DNA of 58,264 bases. Origin: Acidobacteriota bacterium (lineage in GTDB: Bacteria > Acidobacteriota > Terriglobia > Terriglobales > Acidobacteriaceae). Below are positions 16,757 to 25,231 of this stretch, piece by piece. A program made the position numbers and the translations under genes. The DNA is taken from NCBI GenBank assembly GCA_003225215.1, contig QIBC01000055.1, positions 1 through 58,264 of the forward strand. Reading direction: 5' to 3'. Each line of letters starts with the position of its first letter. Positions within the stretch are counted from its first letter, which is position 1. Under the pieces are notes generated by a model. It saw nothing but the letters and a program-made list of their open reading frames with translations, had not been told where the DNA came from and ran no database searches.

Positions 16757-16774
16757 CTGTAATAAAACTGTAAT
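16757..16774 (+). promoter_or_regulatory. Pho-box-like tandem repeat CTGTAATAAAACTGTAAT
   Basis: Two direct CTGTAAT units spaced like the E. coli Pho box (CTGTCAT-N4-CTGTCAY), differing by C to A in each unit. The 506-base interval 16492-16997 lies between convergent genes, so no gene follows on either strand. A weak hairpin GCTC-TGAA-GAGC with ACTTTTT lies at 16860-16878, so a small RNA from about 16790 to 16878 is conceivable. Otherwise the interval holds nothing I recognise. Confidence 0.25.
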
Positions 16775-16997
16775 AAAGAAGATAGAGCGGAATCTTTCCG
16801 TCAATTGAAAGGTAAACCGAGAGGCTGGCGAATTCGAGCTTCCAGGTCGCAAGAATGAGGCTCTGAAGAGCACTTTTTGCGGCATTTCGAGGTCGCCAAA
16901 TGACAAAACCGATGCTCCGAAAGGCTACTGCCGCTCACCCGGCCCCTGTGGACTTCGCTGACAACGTGCTTCGTTGAACTAAAGTTGGACTCAAGGA

Positions 16998-19571
16998 CTA
17001 TGCGCTTTGCAAGTGTGAAAGGACGCTTGACAAAGGCACATCGACCGTTATGGTGGTACCGCCGTTGGCTTTTGAGTCAATGGCGAGCGTGCCGTTCACG
17101 AAGCGCACTCTCTCCCGCATGCTGATAATCCCGATACCTTCACTTCTAAGCGCGGTGTCAGGATCGAACCCAACACCATCGTCGTGGACGGTTAGATGAA
17201 CTCCATACGTGGTTCCATGCAGGCCAACTTCAAAACGGTTGACGCCGCTGTGTTTGAGTGCATTCGTCAAGCCGGCCTGCATAACCCGGAATAGACAAAG
17301 CGAGATCTCCTTTGGCACATGCTGGGGGACGTATTCCGGTAAGAACTGGACTTCAACATGATGTTGATCGGAGAACTCGCGGCAGAAACCCTGCATGGCA
17401 TTCACCAAGCCGAAGTACTCAAGCTTGGACGAATGCAGTTGGTGCGAAAGAGCTTGCAGGCTCCGTGATATTTCCTCGGTCTTGCGGAAAAGAGCTTCAG
17501 TCCGGCTGCGGATCTCAGACACCGAGCGAGGTGGGCCCTTCCTCATCTGGTCGAGTGAAATTGCCAGGAAGGCCAACTGCTGGTTGACGTCGTCGTGGAG
17601 CTCGCGCGCAATTCGAGTACGTTCTGCTTCCTGCGCAGCGATCAGTTTCCCGCCGATGCTCGCCAGAGCTTCTTCCGCAAGCTTACGCTCCGTGACATCA
17701 ATCGCCGAACCGATATAGCCGGAAAACGAACCATCTGGATTTATGATCGGTGCTCCGGTATCCAATACCCATCGATATTCATCGTCGTAGCGTCGCAGCC
17801 GATACTCCATCGTGAAAGGCTGCCGTTGGCGAAAGGCTTCAGTATAGGTAGCCAGGGCTTTTTCCGAATCGTCGGTGTGAATTCCATCCGCCCAACCGTT
17901 GCCAGTTTCTTCTTCCTCCGTGCGTCCTGTGAACTTAAGCCACTGCTGGTTGACGTATGTACAAAGCTGATCAGGGCCAGCCATCCAGATGAGCACCGGC
18001 GCGGAGTTCGCAACGTGGCGGAAGCGCTCCTCGCCTTCTCGGAGTCGAGTCTGCGCTAATTGGCGTTCTGTGATGTCCACAAAGCTGACTATGCTTGCGT
18101 CTCCCAGGGAGGCAAAATGAAACTCGATATGGCGAATTGTGCCATTCTTGCAGCAAACTTTCGCTTCCATGGGTTCGATGCTCTTGTGCAACTCTAAAGC
18201 CTTTTCCACCCGGCTTTCCCATTCTGCTTTGATTTCACGCCGATATTGTTCATCCGGATAAGCGAGGGGCCACCATTGTTCTACGCCTGGCACATCGTCG
18301 ATTGTGTAACCAAAGAGGTCGGTAAATTTGTCGTTAATTAAATCATTCCTGTCCCCACGAGTGACTACCTTGGCGATTGGTGAACGAAGCACTACCTCTC
18401 TGGTGTACTGCTCGCTCCTTTTCAGTGCCGTGCGTTGCCAAACAAGTTTGCCAATCAGCAGTGCCTGCAAAACAATGAGGGAGACGCCGATAGTGATGTA
18501 CCACTTGTATGCTGCCCAGACCGTAGGCTGCCGATTCACGACGATGCTGCCCTGTGGAAGCTTTTTTTCGTTGAAGCCCCACCGCTTGAGGGCTCGCCAA
18601 TCGAACATGTAGGCGGTTACATCTCTTGCACGCGCAATGTCCTGAGGCCTTTCTCCCTTAAGGATTCTTAGCGCCATAGTGCCGGCGAGTTTGCCCTGCT
18701 CGTCGAGACTGGAAAGATCGCCTCCAACTTCTCCATGATTGAGGTAGACGTCATACAAGGTAAAGATTGGAGCATTCGCGGCCGCGGCAACCATCGGGGC
18801 TGATTCGGATCCGCTGATGAATTTTGTACCGGTTGCATCTTTTCCGATCGCGGTGTAGAGGATTACGGTGTGAGCTGGCAGGCGCCGCAAACGCTCCAGC
18901 AGATCGGGCATCGCGAAATTCGTGAGATAAGAAATATCGAGCTGGTTCTCGTAGACCTTTAATCGTTCTCTCACGAGCGCTACCTGTTGCTGATCGAAAT
19001 CGGCTGTGCCTCCTAGTACGACCACGTGTCGCGTATCCGGTTGCAGCCCCAAGGCCGCTTTTAGAGTCTCCGCAGGCTTCATATTGTTTTCCACGCCTGC
19101 GAAGTAGGAATCCAGCGCCGGAGAACCGGGCGAGACTTCATTCGGCAAACAGAAAACAATGGGAATGCCAGGAAATGCGGTTTGGTGTACCTGGTTCATA
19201 AACTTCAACGGGCCAGGGCCGACGGTGATGATCACATCCGGTTGACGATTCTTGTATTTCCCGATCAGGAAACCGCGAATTCGCTGCTGGTCGGCCGCAT
19301 CAGGGAAAAGTATTGTGTCCAGGTATTCGGTGTACAACTCAAGATGGTAGGGGGCACTCTGCAATCCGGTGCGGATTCCTTTATCGATAATGTTGATTCC
19401 CGGATGCGAAATACCTGCCTCATTCAGAATCAGAATCCGACGGATTGGCTTGGTCTGGGCTGTGGCAGCGATTTGCAGGAGTAAAAAGATTCCAAGAAGC
19501 AACGATACCAGCCTCAAGTCTGCGAGTGCTTCAGACGAAACTTGAGTAGGCCGCACGATGCGATCTTTCAT
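16998..19571 (-). CDS. Sensor kinase: ABC-type substrate-binding sensor, PAS domains, HisKA_3
   Basis: 857 aa; the ATG at 19571 (AGGGA 6 bases upstream) starts a signal/anchor (LRLVSLLLGIFLLLQIAATAQ). Residues about 40-350 resemble the ABC-type 'uncharacterised substrate-binding' periplasmic fold (RILILNEAGISHPGINII, VIITVGPGPLKFMNQV). A membrane helix (WYITIGVSLIVLQALLIG) follows near 360. Two PAS domains come next (SPIAKVVTRGDRNDLIN; NSAPVLIWMAGPDQL), then a NarL-type dimerisation domain with the phospho-His in RIARELHDDVNQQLAF near 640, and a HATPase (DDGVGFDPDTA; GIGIISMRERV). It likely senses a small molecule outside the cell. No regulator is adjacent, so it is an orphan. It is divergent from the TonB receptor, with regulator-like sites between. 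Confidence 0.9.
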   Translation of the reverse strand: MKDRIVRPTQVSSEALADLRLVSLLLGIFLLLQIAATAQTKPIRRILILNEAGISHPGINIIDKGIRTGLQSAPYHLELYTEYLDTILFPDAADQQRIRGFLIGKYKNRQPDVIITVGPGPLKFMNQVHQTAFPGIPIVFCLPNEVSPGSPALDSYFAGVENNMKPAETLKAALGLQPDTRHVVVLGGTADFDQQQVALVRERLKVYENQLDISYLTNFAMPDLLERLRRLPAHTVILYTAIGKDATGTKFISGSESAPMVAAAANAPIFTLYDVYLNHGEVGGDLSSLDEQGKLAGTMALRILKGERPQDIARARDVTAYMFDWRALKRWGFNEKKLPQGSIVVNRQPTVWAAYKWYITIGVSLIVLQALLIGKLVWQRTALKRSEQYTREVVLRSPIAKVVTRGDRNDLINDKFTDLFGYTIDDVPGVEQWWPLAYPDEQYRREIKAEWESRVEKALELHKSIEPMEAKVCCKNGTIRHIEFHFASLGDASIVSFVDITERQLAQTRLREGEERFRHVANSAPVLIWMAGPDQLCTYVNQQWLKFTGRTEEEETGNGWADGIHTDDSEKALATYTEAFRQRQPFTMEYRLRRYDDEYRWVLDTGAPIINPDGSFSGYIGSAIDVTERKLAEEALASIGGKLIAAQEAERTRIARELHDDVNQQLAFLAISLDQMRKGPPRSVSEIRSRTEALFRKTEEISRSLQALSHQLHSSKLEYFGLVNAMQGFCREFSDQHHVEVQFLPEYVPQHVPKEISLCLFRVMQAGLTNALKHSGVNRFEVGLHGTTYGVHLTVHDDGVGFDPDTALRSEGIGIISMRERVRFVNGTLAIDSKANGGTTITVDVPLSSVLSHLQSA

Positions 19572-19814
19572 TCGTGTCCCTAACCCGAGTGGCCATCGAA
19601 ATTTACATCTGTACATCTTCGCAGTGCTCCACCGTTCTGGGACCCGCGATTTATTCCTGCGCAATTCGAGAGCAATAGCAAGAACAGATTCGCGCCTTAC
19701 TCGTCTGGCCTAAAAATTGGAGATTATACGTTTTACCACGAACCGCTGAGTTTGCCATGCTAAGAATTGATAAATCGGCCGATGTTTTTCGTGTTGTTCA
19801 GGAGCATTACACCA

Positions 19815-19860
19815 CTTCATAATTGCCAGTCTAAAATCTGCGCCTGTCAAAATTGACGGG
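19815..19860. promoter_or_regulatory. Two palindrome-family sites in the kinase/TonB receptor divergent region
   Basis: CTGTCA-AAAT-TGACGG (19845-19860) matches the recurrent palindrome at 11 of 12 positions. ACTTCA-TAAT-TGCCAG (19815-19830) is a weaker copy exactly 30 bases away. They lie about 125 bases before the TonB receptor and 245 bases before the kinase start. Confidence 0.5.
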
Positions 19861-19982
19861 TGCCGTCGTGTTCTGAATCCAGTAAAGTAATTTGCCTCGG
19901 GACTTACCGAATCGGTATTCCAAGGTCGCCCGCCTGCACGAACTTGCGGGACAGCACCGCCCGGCGGTCACAGTGAGGCGAG

Positions 19983-22900
19983 ATGAACGAGGGCTTCAGT
20001 CTCAGACTCCCATGGAAGCATTTTTATCTTTGCGTTGCTGTGACCGTTATCGCCTTTGCGCTCGCGGCGCCAGGCGGCTGCCAGACCGCGTCCACCGGGG
20101 CGGTCACTGGAATCACGTCGGATTCATCCGGTGCGCTCTTGCCGGATGTGGACATCACCTTAACCAAGGAAAATAGCGGCGAAACGAGATCGGCCACTTC
20201 TGACGACGAAGGAAGATTTGGAGTCCTCCTACTCTCTCCAGGCGCCTACGATCTAAAAGCTAAGAAATCCAATTTCGAACCGCTGACACTTTCTGACCTT
20301 CACGTATCGGTAACGGAAACGCTTCGTGTTGATGTCCGCCTCTTTGTTGCTCGGCGCGTTGAGCATGTGGAGGTGTCTGCTACCTCTTCGCTAGTTCAGG
20401 CCGACAGTTCTGTTCTGGGACGAGTCCTCGATCAAACAGCCGTCACAAACCTGCCGTTAGTGACGCGAAACTTCGCGCAGATTACGGGGCTCTCTCCAGG
20501 AGTTAATGTCGGCGTCTCCAACGCCGGGGAGCTAGGGAATGGGGGAATGGCCCTTTCCCAATTGGGAAAGTCGACCGATGGGATTTACGTGCATGGAGCA
20601 CGCTCTTATGACAACAACTGGCAACTCGATGGCATTAGTGTCAGCGACGTTCAAGGCTCGGGCGCGATAAGCGGGGGGATTCCAATTCCGAACCCCGACA
20701 GTTTGGAAGAATTCAAGGTGCAAACCGGACTCTATGATGCAGCGTTTGGTCGAAGTGTGGGAGCCAACGTCAGTGTGATCACGAAGGCCGGTAGCAACAC
20801 TTACCACGGCAAGTTCTTCGAATTCCTCCGCAACGACTTTCTGAATGCTAACGATTTCTTTTTGAACAGGACCGGCCAGCCGCGTCCGGAGCTCACCCAG
20901 AACCAATTTGGAGCTTCCATCGGCGGACCCATCAAGAAAGACAAGTTACTCTTCTTCAGCTCGTACCAGGGAACACGGCAGGTTAACGCCCTTGCTGCAG
21001 GTCAGACGAGAATTGCCTGCAACGCAAGCTTAAGCGAGCCGCCGATTACGGACGACAGATCGCCGGCGTCTCTCGGCAAGTCGTTTGGTGGTATGAGAGG
21101 TGCACAAGGAGGCGTTGCGATTCTGCCGGACGGTTCCAACATCAATCCGGCAGCTTTGGCTCTCTTGAACTTCAAACTGCCTGACGGCAGTTTTCTTATT
21201 CCGACACCGCAGACTATAGATACCTCGAAGCCGTTTGCCAGCCGCGGGTTTTCAACCTTCGCACAACCGTGCGATTACGCCGAAGACCAGGGATTAGGGA
21301 GCATTGATTTCAACATCTCCCAGAAAAGCCGACTCGCAGGAAGATTCTTTATCGCAGAAAGCAATCAGTCAGTTACTTTTCCAGGTGGCGCATGGAATCC
21401 AATGGGGAACATTCGCGGATTCACCAGTCCGGACAATTCCGATTTCGTCGTGTTCTCTCTGGCGCACACCTACATCTTGAGCAACTCCTTCTTAAACGAA
21501 GCCAGAATTGGCTTTGTTCGCGCAAAGACCAAAATGGGCGCAGACGCTCCCTTCAAATGGTCAGACATCGGCGTGTCGGAAAGCGAGATGAATGGAAATA
21601 ACGAACTGCCCAGCTTGAGCATTCTTGGTTCAGTCAGCATGGCGAGCGTGCTTCCCCGCACTTATACACAGAACAGCTTCGTGCTTAACGACACTTTCAG
21701 CTTATTTAGAGGGGCGCACTCTTTGAAATTCGGAGGATCACTTACCCGTTTGCAAGACAATCTTGGCTTTGCAGGTTTCGGCTCCTCTCTGCTGTTTCTC
21801 AGTTGGCCCGATTTTCTACTCGGGCTCAATGCCAGCGCGAATGGCACTGGAACTTTCAGCAATGTTTTTGGTTCTTCCGATGCTTTCGGTTTATTTGATC
21901 GCGAATTCCGAGTGTGGGAAGGCTCGGGCTTCGTGCAGGACGACTTTCGGGTCAGCCGGACCTTTACTTTAAACGCGGGATTGCGTTATGAGCGGATCGG
22001 GCAGTTCGGTGACAAACTAGGAAGGAATTCGAGCTTCGATGTCAGCAAGGCCAATCGAAACCCACCAACCAGTGGAACTCTCGATGGCTACATCGTTCCT
22101 TCCAATTTTCCGGGCGCTGTACCTCTGGGAGTCGCTCAGGTTAACAACACATTTGGAACGTATGGTGAGGGGCAAAACGCCATCGCACCTCGAATCGGTT
22201 TTGCGGCTCAGATCCTGCCGAGCACAAGCCGCGTGATATTGAGGGGAGGTTATGGCATCTATTACTCACGCCCGACTGGCCAAACGGCTACTCAGTCGGT
22301 ACTGGCCGCGCCGTTTGCCTTGACTCGAATCAGCTCGGGGCCCGCGAATGCGGGAGCATCATTTCAAGCGCCGTTCGCCCGGCCCTTCCCTACTCCCGCA
22401 TCGTTTCCTCTGTTCGTGCCGTATTCTCCAACCTCCGCGGCAGCGGTCACTGTAATCGCTCCCAACTTTCGATCGGCAATTGCTCAGCAGTTTTCATTAA
22501 ACCTCCAGTCAAAATTGCACGAGGGCTGGCTGTTGGAGACTGGATACGTAGGCACCCGGGCAACACACCTGCAACGCTTTCGTTCGCTAAGCCAGGCACT
22601 ATCTGCGTCTCCTGACAATCCGATCAGTGGAATCACGTCGAACACGATTGCGAACATTCGATTGCGAGTTCCCATTCCTGGAATTCGTCCGGATGCACTT
22701 CGCGAGCAAGAGTCCGCGGGCAGCTCGTGGTACCACGGTTTGGAAACTAGCCTGACGAAACGGTTGAGCCACGGTCTTCAATTTCTAGCCTCGTACACCT
22801 TCTCCAAGGTCCTCGACACGGATGGTGCAGACGTCAGCGCAATATCAACCGGAAACTCACTTACGCTGGGAGACCAGAATTCTCCGCAACAGCGGTGGGG

Positions 22901-23483
22901 AAGAGCGAGCTTTGATCGAACGCATCGTTTTGTTCTCAGCACTACCTGGACCGTACCAAGCCCAACTCAGGGTCTCGCGCGAGCCGTACTAGGCAATTGG
23001 ACTGGAGTTGCAATCGTGACCATACAATCCGGAACGGCTCTTACGATTGCAAACACGAACTCCACCAACGTGTTCGGCATCAGTCAGGATCGGGCGCAAC
23101 TAAGCCCGGCTTGCTCGCGCAGTCAGCTGGTAAAGAGCGGCTCGATTGAGTCAAAATTTGGTAATTACTTCAACGCGACCTGTTTCACTACTCCGCCGAT
23201 TATCGGTGCGGATGGCATCGGCACAGGTTTTGGCAACAGCGCGACGGGAATCGTAGACGGTCCAGAGCAAACGAACCTTGACATCGCGGTTTCCAAGACT
23301 GTGCCGCTGAACTGGCTACTCGAAAACAGCAAGCTTCAATTTCGTGCGGAGTTTTATAACGCACTGAACCATCCTCAATTCGCCAATCCCGACACCAACC
23401 TCACCTCATCAACGTTCGGCGTGATCAGCGCCACGGCAGTGAATCCACGTGTCGGACAATTGGCGCTAGTTTTGTCGTTCTGA
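19983..23483 (+). CDS. Oar-like TonB-dependent receptor
   Basis: 1166 aa. An N-terminal hydrophobic segment (FYLCVAVTVIAFALAAPGG) is followed by a carboxypeptidase-regulatory-like domain (TGAVTGITSDSSGALLPDVD, residues about 38-115). Next is a plug with VTNLPLVTRNFAQITGLSPG near 155 and a long barrel (FVQDDFRVSRTFTLNAGLRY near 645; FRAEFYNALNHPQF near 1120) ending in LALVLSF. Terminal Phe and internal aromatic strands are typical of outer-membrane barrels. Such Oar/CarboxypepD-reg receptors are numerous in Acidobacteriota and probably import oligosaccharides or other large nutrients. ATG start with GAGGCG upstream. It is divergent from the sensor kinase at 19571, whose periplasmic domain might sense the imported ligand. 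Confidence 0.9.
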   Translation: MNEGFSLRLPWKHFYLCVAVTVIAFALAAPGGCQTASTGAVTGITSDSSGALLPDVDITLTKENSGETRSATSDDEGRFGVLLLSPGAYDLKAKKSNFEPLTLSDLHVSVTETLRVDVRLFVARRVEHVEVSATSSLVQADSSVLGRVLDQTAVTNLPLVTRNFAQITGLSPGVNVGVSNAGELGNGGMALSQLGKSTDGIYVHGARSYDNNWQLDGISVSDVQGSGAISGGIPIPNPDSLEEFKVQTGLYDAAFGRSVGANVSVITKAGSNTYHGKFFEFLRNDFLNANDFFLNRTGQPRPELTQNQFGASIGGPIKKDKLLFFSSYQGTRQVNALAAGQTRIACNASLSEPPITDDRSPASLGKSFGGMRGAQGGVAILPDGSNINPAALALLNFKLPDGSFLIPTPQTIDTSKPFASRGFSTFAQPCDYAEDQGLGSIDFNISQKSRLAGRFFIAESNQSVTFPGGAWNPMGNIRGFTSPDNSDFVVFSLAHTYILSNSFLNEARIGFVRAKTKMGADAPFKWSDIGVSESEMNGNNELPSLSILGSVSMASVLPRTYTQNSFVLNDTFSLFRGAHSLKFGGSLTRLQDNLGFAGFGSSLLFLSWPDFLLGLNASANGTGTFSNVFGSSDAFGLFDREFRVWEGSGFVQDDFRVSRTFTLNAGLRYERIGQFGDKLGRNSSFDVSKANRNPPTSGTLDGYIVPSNFPGAVPLGVAQVNNTFGTYGEGQNAIAPRIGFAAQILPSTSRVILRGGYGIYYSRPTGQTATQSVLAAPFALTRISSGPANAGASFQAPFARPFPTPASFPLFVPYSPTSAAAVTVIAPNFRSAIAQQFSLNLQSKLHEGWLLETGYVGTRATHLQRFRSLSQALSASPDNPISGITSNTIANIRLRVPIPGIRPDALREQESAGSSWYHGLETSLTKRLSHGLQFLASYTFSKVLDTDGADVSAISTGNSLTLGDQNSPQQRWGRASFDRTHRFVLSTTWTVPSPTQGLARAVLGNWTGVAIVTIQSGTALTIANTNSTNVFGISQDRAQLSPACSRSQLVKSGSIESKFGNYFNATCFTTPPIIGADGIGTGFGNSATGIVDGPEQTNLDIAVSKTVPLNWLLENSKLQFRAEFYNALNHPQFANPDTNLTSSTFGVISATAVNPRVGQLALVLSF

Positions 23484-23503
23484 AATGGGACAGGAGTCTC
23501 TTT

Positions 23504-24463
23504 CTAGAAATGAACGCTACCCGTGACCTGCAGGGAGTATCCCTGGAAGCTTGCTCGATCCGCAAACTCTTTGAAGTACTTGAAGCCCAGGCTCGCCTTC
23601 TGTTTTGGGAATGCCCCGCTGAGTGAGAACCCTAAAGCATTGATTGCATAGCGCTCGTCCAAAGGCACAGTTGCATGCGGATCGGTCTTGGCGGTTGTTT
23701 GTCGCGCTCCGTATCCCACTAAGCCGAACTGAAGACGTCCATTGGTACGCGGAACTGCTGCCATCAAAGAGTAATCGAGGTCAAAGCTCTCGCCGGGGTG
23801 AACACCGGTGCTTTCTTGCAAGGTATGGAATTCATACATCTCAAATGTCGAGGCGGTAAGCGAGCCGTTCTTTGTCAGGTAGAACGTCTGTCCTGAAGAT
23901 AGGGCGTGGGTCCAATATCCCGAGCCGACGTTATTGCTTGCTCTTGGAACGAAGCGGCCTGTCGGCGCCAGGAATCCATACATCACGCGAGTGCCAAACC
24001 GCTCCCGATTCCAGCCGAGGATGAGAGGGATGTAGTAGGAATCGGCGAAGCCGCCACCTCCGCTGATATTCCCGTGGAGATCGGAGGTCAGATCATTCTT
24101 TGCGAAAGGAAGCGTAGCGGTCGCGGAGTAACGAGCCCCTCCGAGGATCTTCTTCTGGCTTACCCAGATCAGCGAGTTCATGTCCATGAGAACGTAGTTC
24201 AGCCCGGTCACGGGCAGCCTGTTGCCGTTCTCATCTTTAGATTCATCACGGGAGTAGAAGAGGAGCTGATTTGCATAGCTGAACCCCGGCTCAGGAGTAA
24301 TTCCGGAATTGGTGGCACTCATGCCGAGTGGGTACACACCTCGATTCTGTGCTCGTGCCGGTCCCAGTAAGGCAAATGCCACCGCAAGAATCCACCAACG
24401 ACTGAACCTATGAGTTCTCCTCGTTCGACAGGCCTCACTGCATTTGATCAAGTGCTTCCCCAA
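23504..24463 (-). CDS. SphA/MetA-type outer-membrane barrel protein
   Basis: 319 aa from a TTG start at 24463, which overlaps the end of the upstream gene by 29 bases; the true start may be slightly downstream (TTG at 24451). A hydrophobic signal (WWILAVAFALLGPARAQ) precedes the mature protein. The pattern SGITPEPGFSYANQLLFYS, then FADSYYIPLILGWNRERFG and GYWTHALSSGQTFYLTK, fits the 'MetA-pathway of phenol degradation' (SphA) family of outer-membrane barrels, ending in VTGSVHF. Family members are putative channels for hydrophobic or aromatic compounds. Overlap with the 203-aa protein gene indicates co-translation. It is part of the DyP peroxidase neighbourhood. Confidence 0.8.
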   Translation of the reverse strand: MGKHLIKCSEACRTRRTHRFSRWWILAVAFALLGPARAQNRGVYPLGMSATNSGITPEPGFSYANQLLFYSRDESKDENGNRLPVTGLNYVLMDMNSLIWVSQKKILGGARYSATATLPFAKNDLTSDLHGNISGGGGFADSYYIPLILGWNRERFGTRVMYGFLAPTGRFVPRASNNVGSGYWTHALSSGQTFYLTKNGSLTASTFEMYEFHTLQESTGVHPGESFDLDYSLMAAVPRTNGRLQFGLVGYGARQTTAKTDPHATVPLDERYAINALGFSLSGAFPKQKASLGFKYFKEFADRASFQGYSLQVTGSVHF

Positions 24464-25046
24464 ACGCCTTCTTTAGCTTGAGGGCCTTCTTGATCTCGTC
24501 GGCGCTTACGTAGGGATACTCGCCGTATTCCAGGAAGCTCGGACACTGATGCTGGCGAAAGAACTTGATGACCGCCTGTGCGTTCGTTCTCCAATCTGCG
24601 GGCCATCCTTCGAGGTTCAGGAAAACCGTGTCGATGCCCGTTTGGTTGAAGAGCACAATCGCGTCCTCGATATATTTGTCGAAATCAGTGTCAAAAATGC
24701 CCTGATACATGAAGTGCAATCCTGAGCCAACGTCGAACAAAACCCACCGGAGATAGTGGAGCTTCAGCGGCGCAAGAACGTCAGGAGCGGCTTTTACTGC
24801 CTCTTCAATTTTCTTACCGTAGTCCCGGACCGCTTGCTCTCTGCCAGGAAGAACCTTTGCTACAACTGAAAACCCATAGCAGGCTGGCGTCACCGGAAAC
24901 ACGGAGCCGTATCTTCCTTCTTCAGGCTTGAAATATCCCTCTTTTGGGATCGCTAGCGCCTGTGGTTTTGTCCATGCGTCCTCTCTTCTTAGTGGAACCG
25001 CTTGTGGCTTGAGGGGCTCGAGCTTTGGGATTGCTTGTGTCGCCAT
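24435..25046 (-). CDS. Conserved-looking 203-aa protein of the DyP neighbourhood, unknown function
   Basis: 203 aa. The ATG at 25046 has AGGAG 6 bases upstream; upstream in-frame codons lack support. No signal peptide. The N-terminal 45 residues are Pro- and Lys-rich and probably disordered (LEPLKPQAVPLRRED). The body alternates strands and helices (GFSVVAKVLPGREQAVRDYG; LHYLRWVLFDVGSGLHFMY; TVFLNLEGWPADWRT), suggesting a ferredoxin-like/dimeric alpha-beta barrel, the fold also used by DyP peroxidases and chlorite dismutases. I see no heme-ligand motif. It is divergent from the DyP gene and overlaps the SphA-type barrel gene. A role alongside the peroxidase is inference. Confidence 0.7.
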   Translation of the reverse strand: MATQAIPKLEPLKPQAVPLRREDAWTKPQALAIPKEGYFKPEEGRYGSVFPVTPACYGFSVVAKVLPGREQAVRDYGKKIEEAVKAAPDVLAPLKLHYLRWVLFDVGSGLHFMYQGIFDTDFDKYIEDAIVLFNQTGIDTVFLNLEGWPADWRTNAQAVIKFFRQHQCPSFLEYGEYPYVSADEIKKALKLKKAFGEALDQMQ

Positions 25047-25206
25047 TTCATTCTCCTGACTGTGAACTTTTGGTTCAGCTTGCCTTTGTACTTGCGTTAA
25101 ACGGAGGAAACAGTTTGCCGCGGTAGTGGACTTTTGGCTGAAGTACGCGAACTTGTTTGTGCTTTTTTTGCCCAATAATTGTCGGGTCAGGAAACTCGCG
25201 CGGGAA

Positions 25207-25222
25207 CTGTCAGACGTGACAG
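25207..25222. promoter_or_regulatory. Perfect palindrome CTGTCA-GACG-TGACAG
   Basis: A perfect copy of the recurrent site, between the divergent 203-aa protein gene (start 25046) and the DyP gene (start 25232 or 25295). Its closeness to 25232 means either that it controls the minus-strand genes or that DyP translation starts further in. Confidence 0.65.
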
Positions 25223-25231
25223 CCTCTGCGT

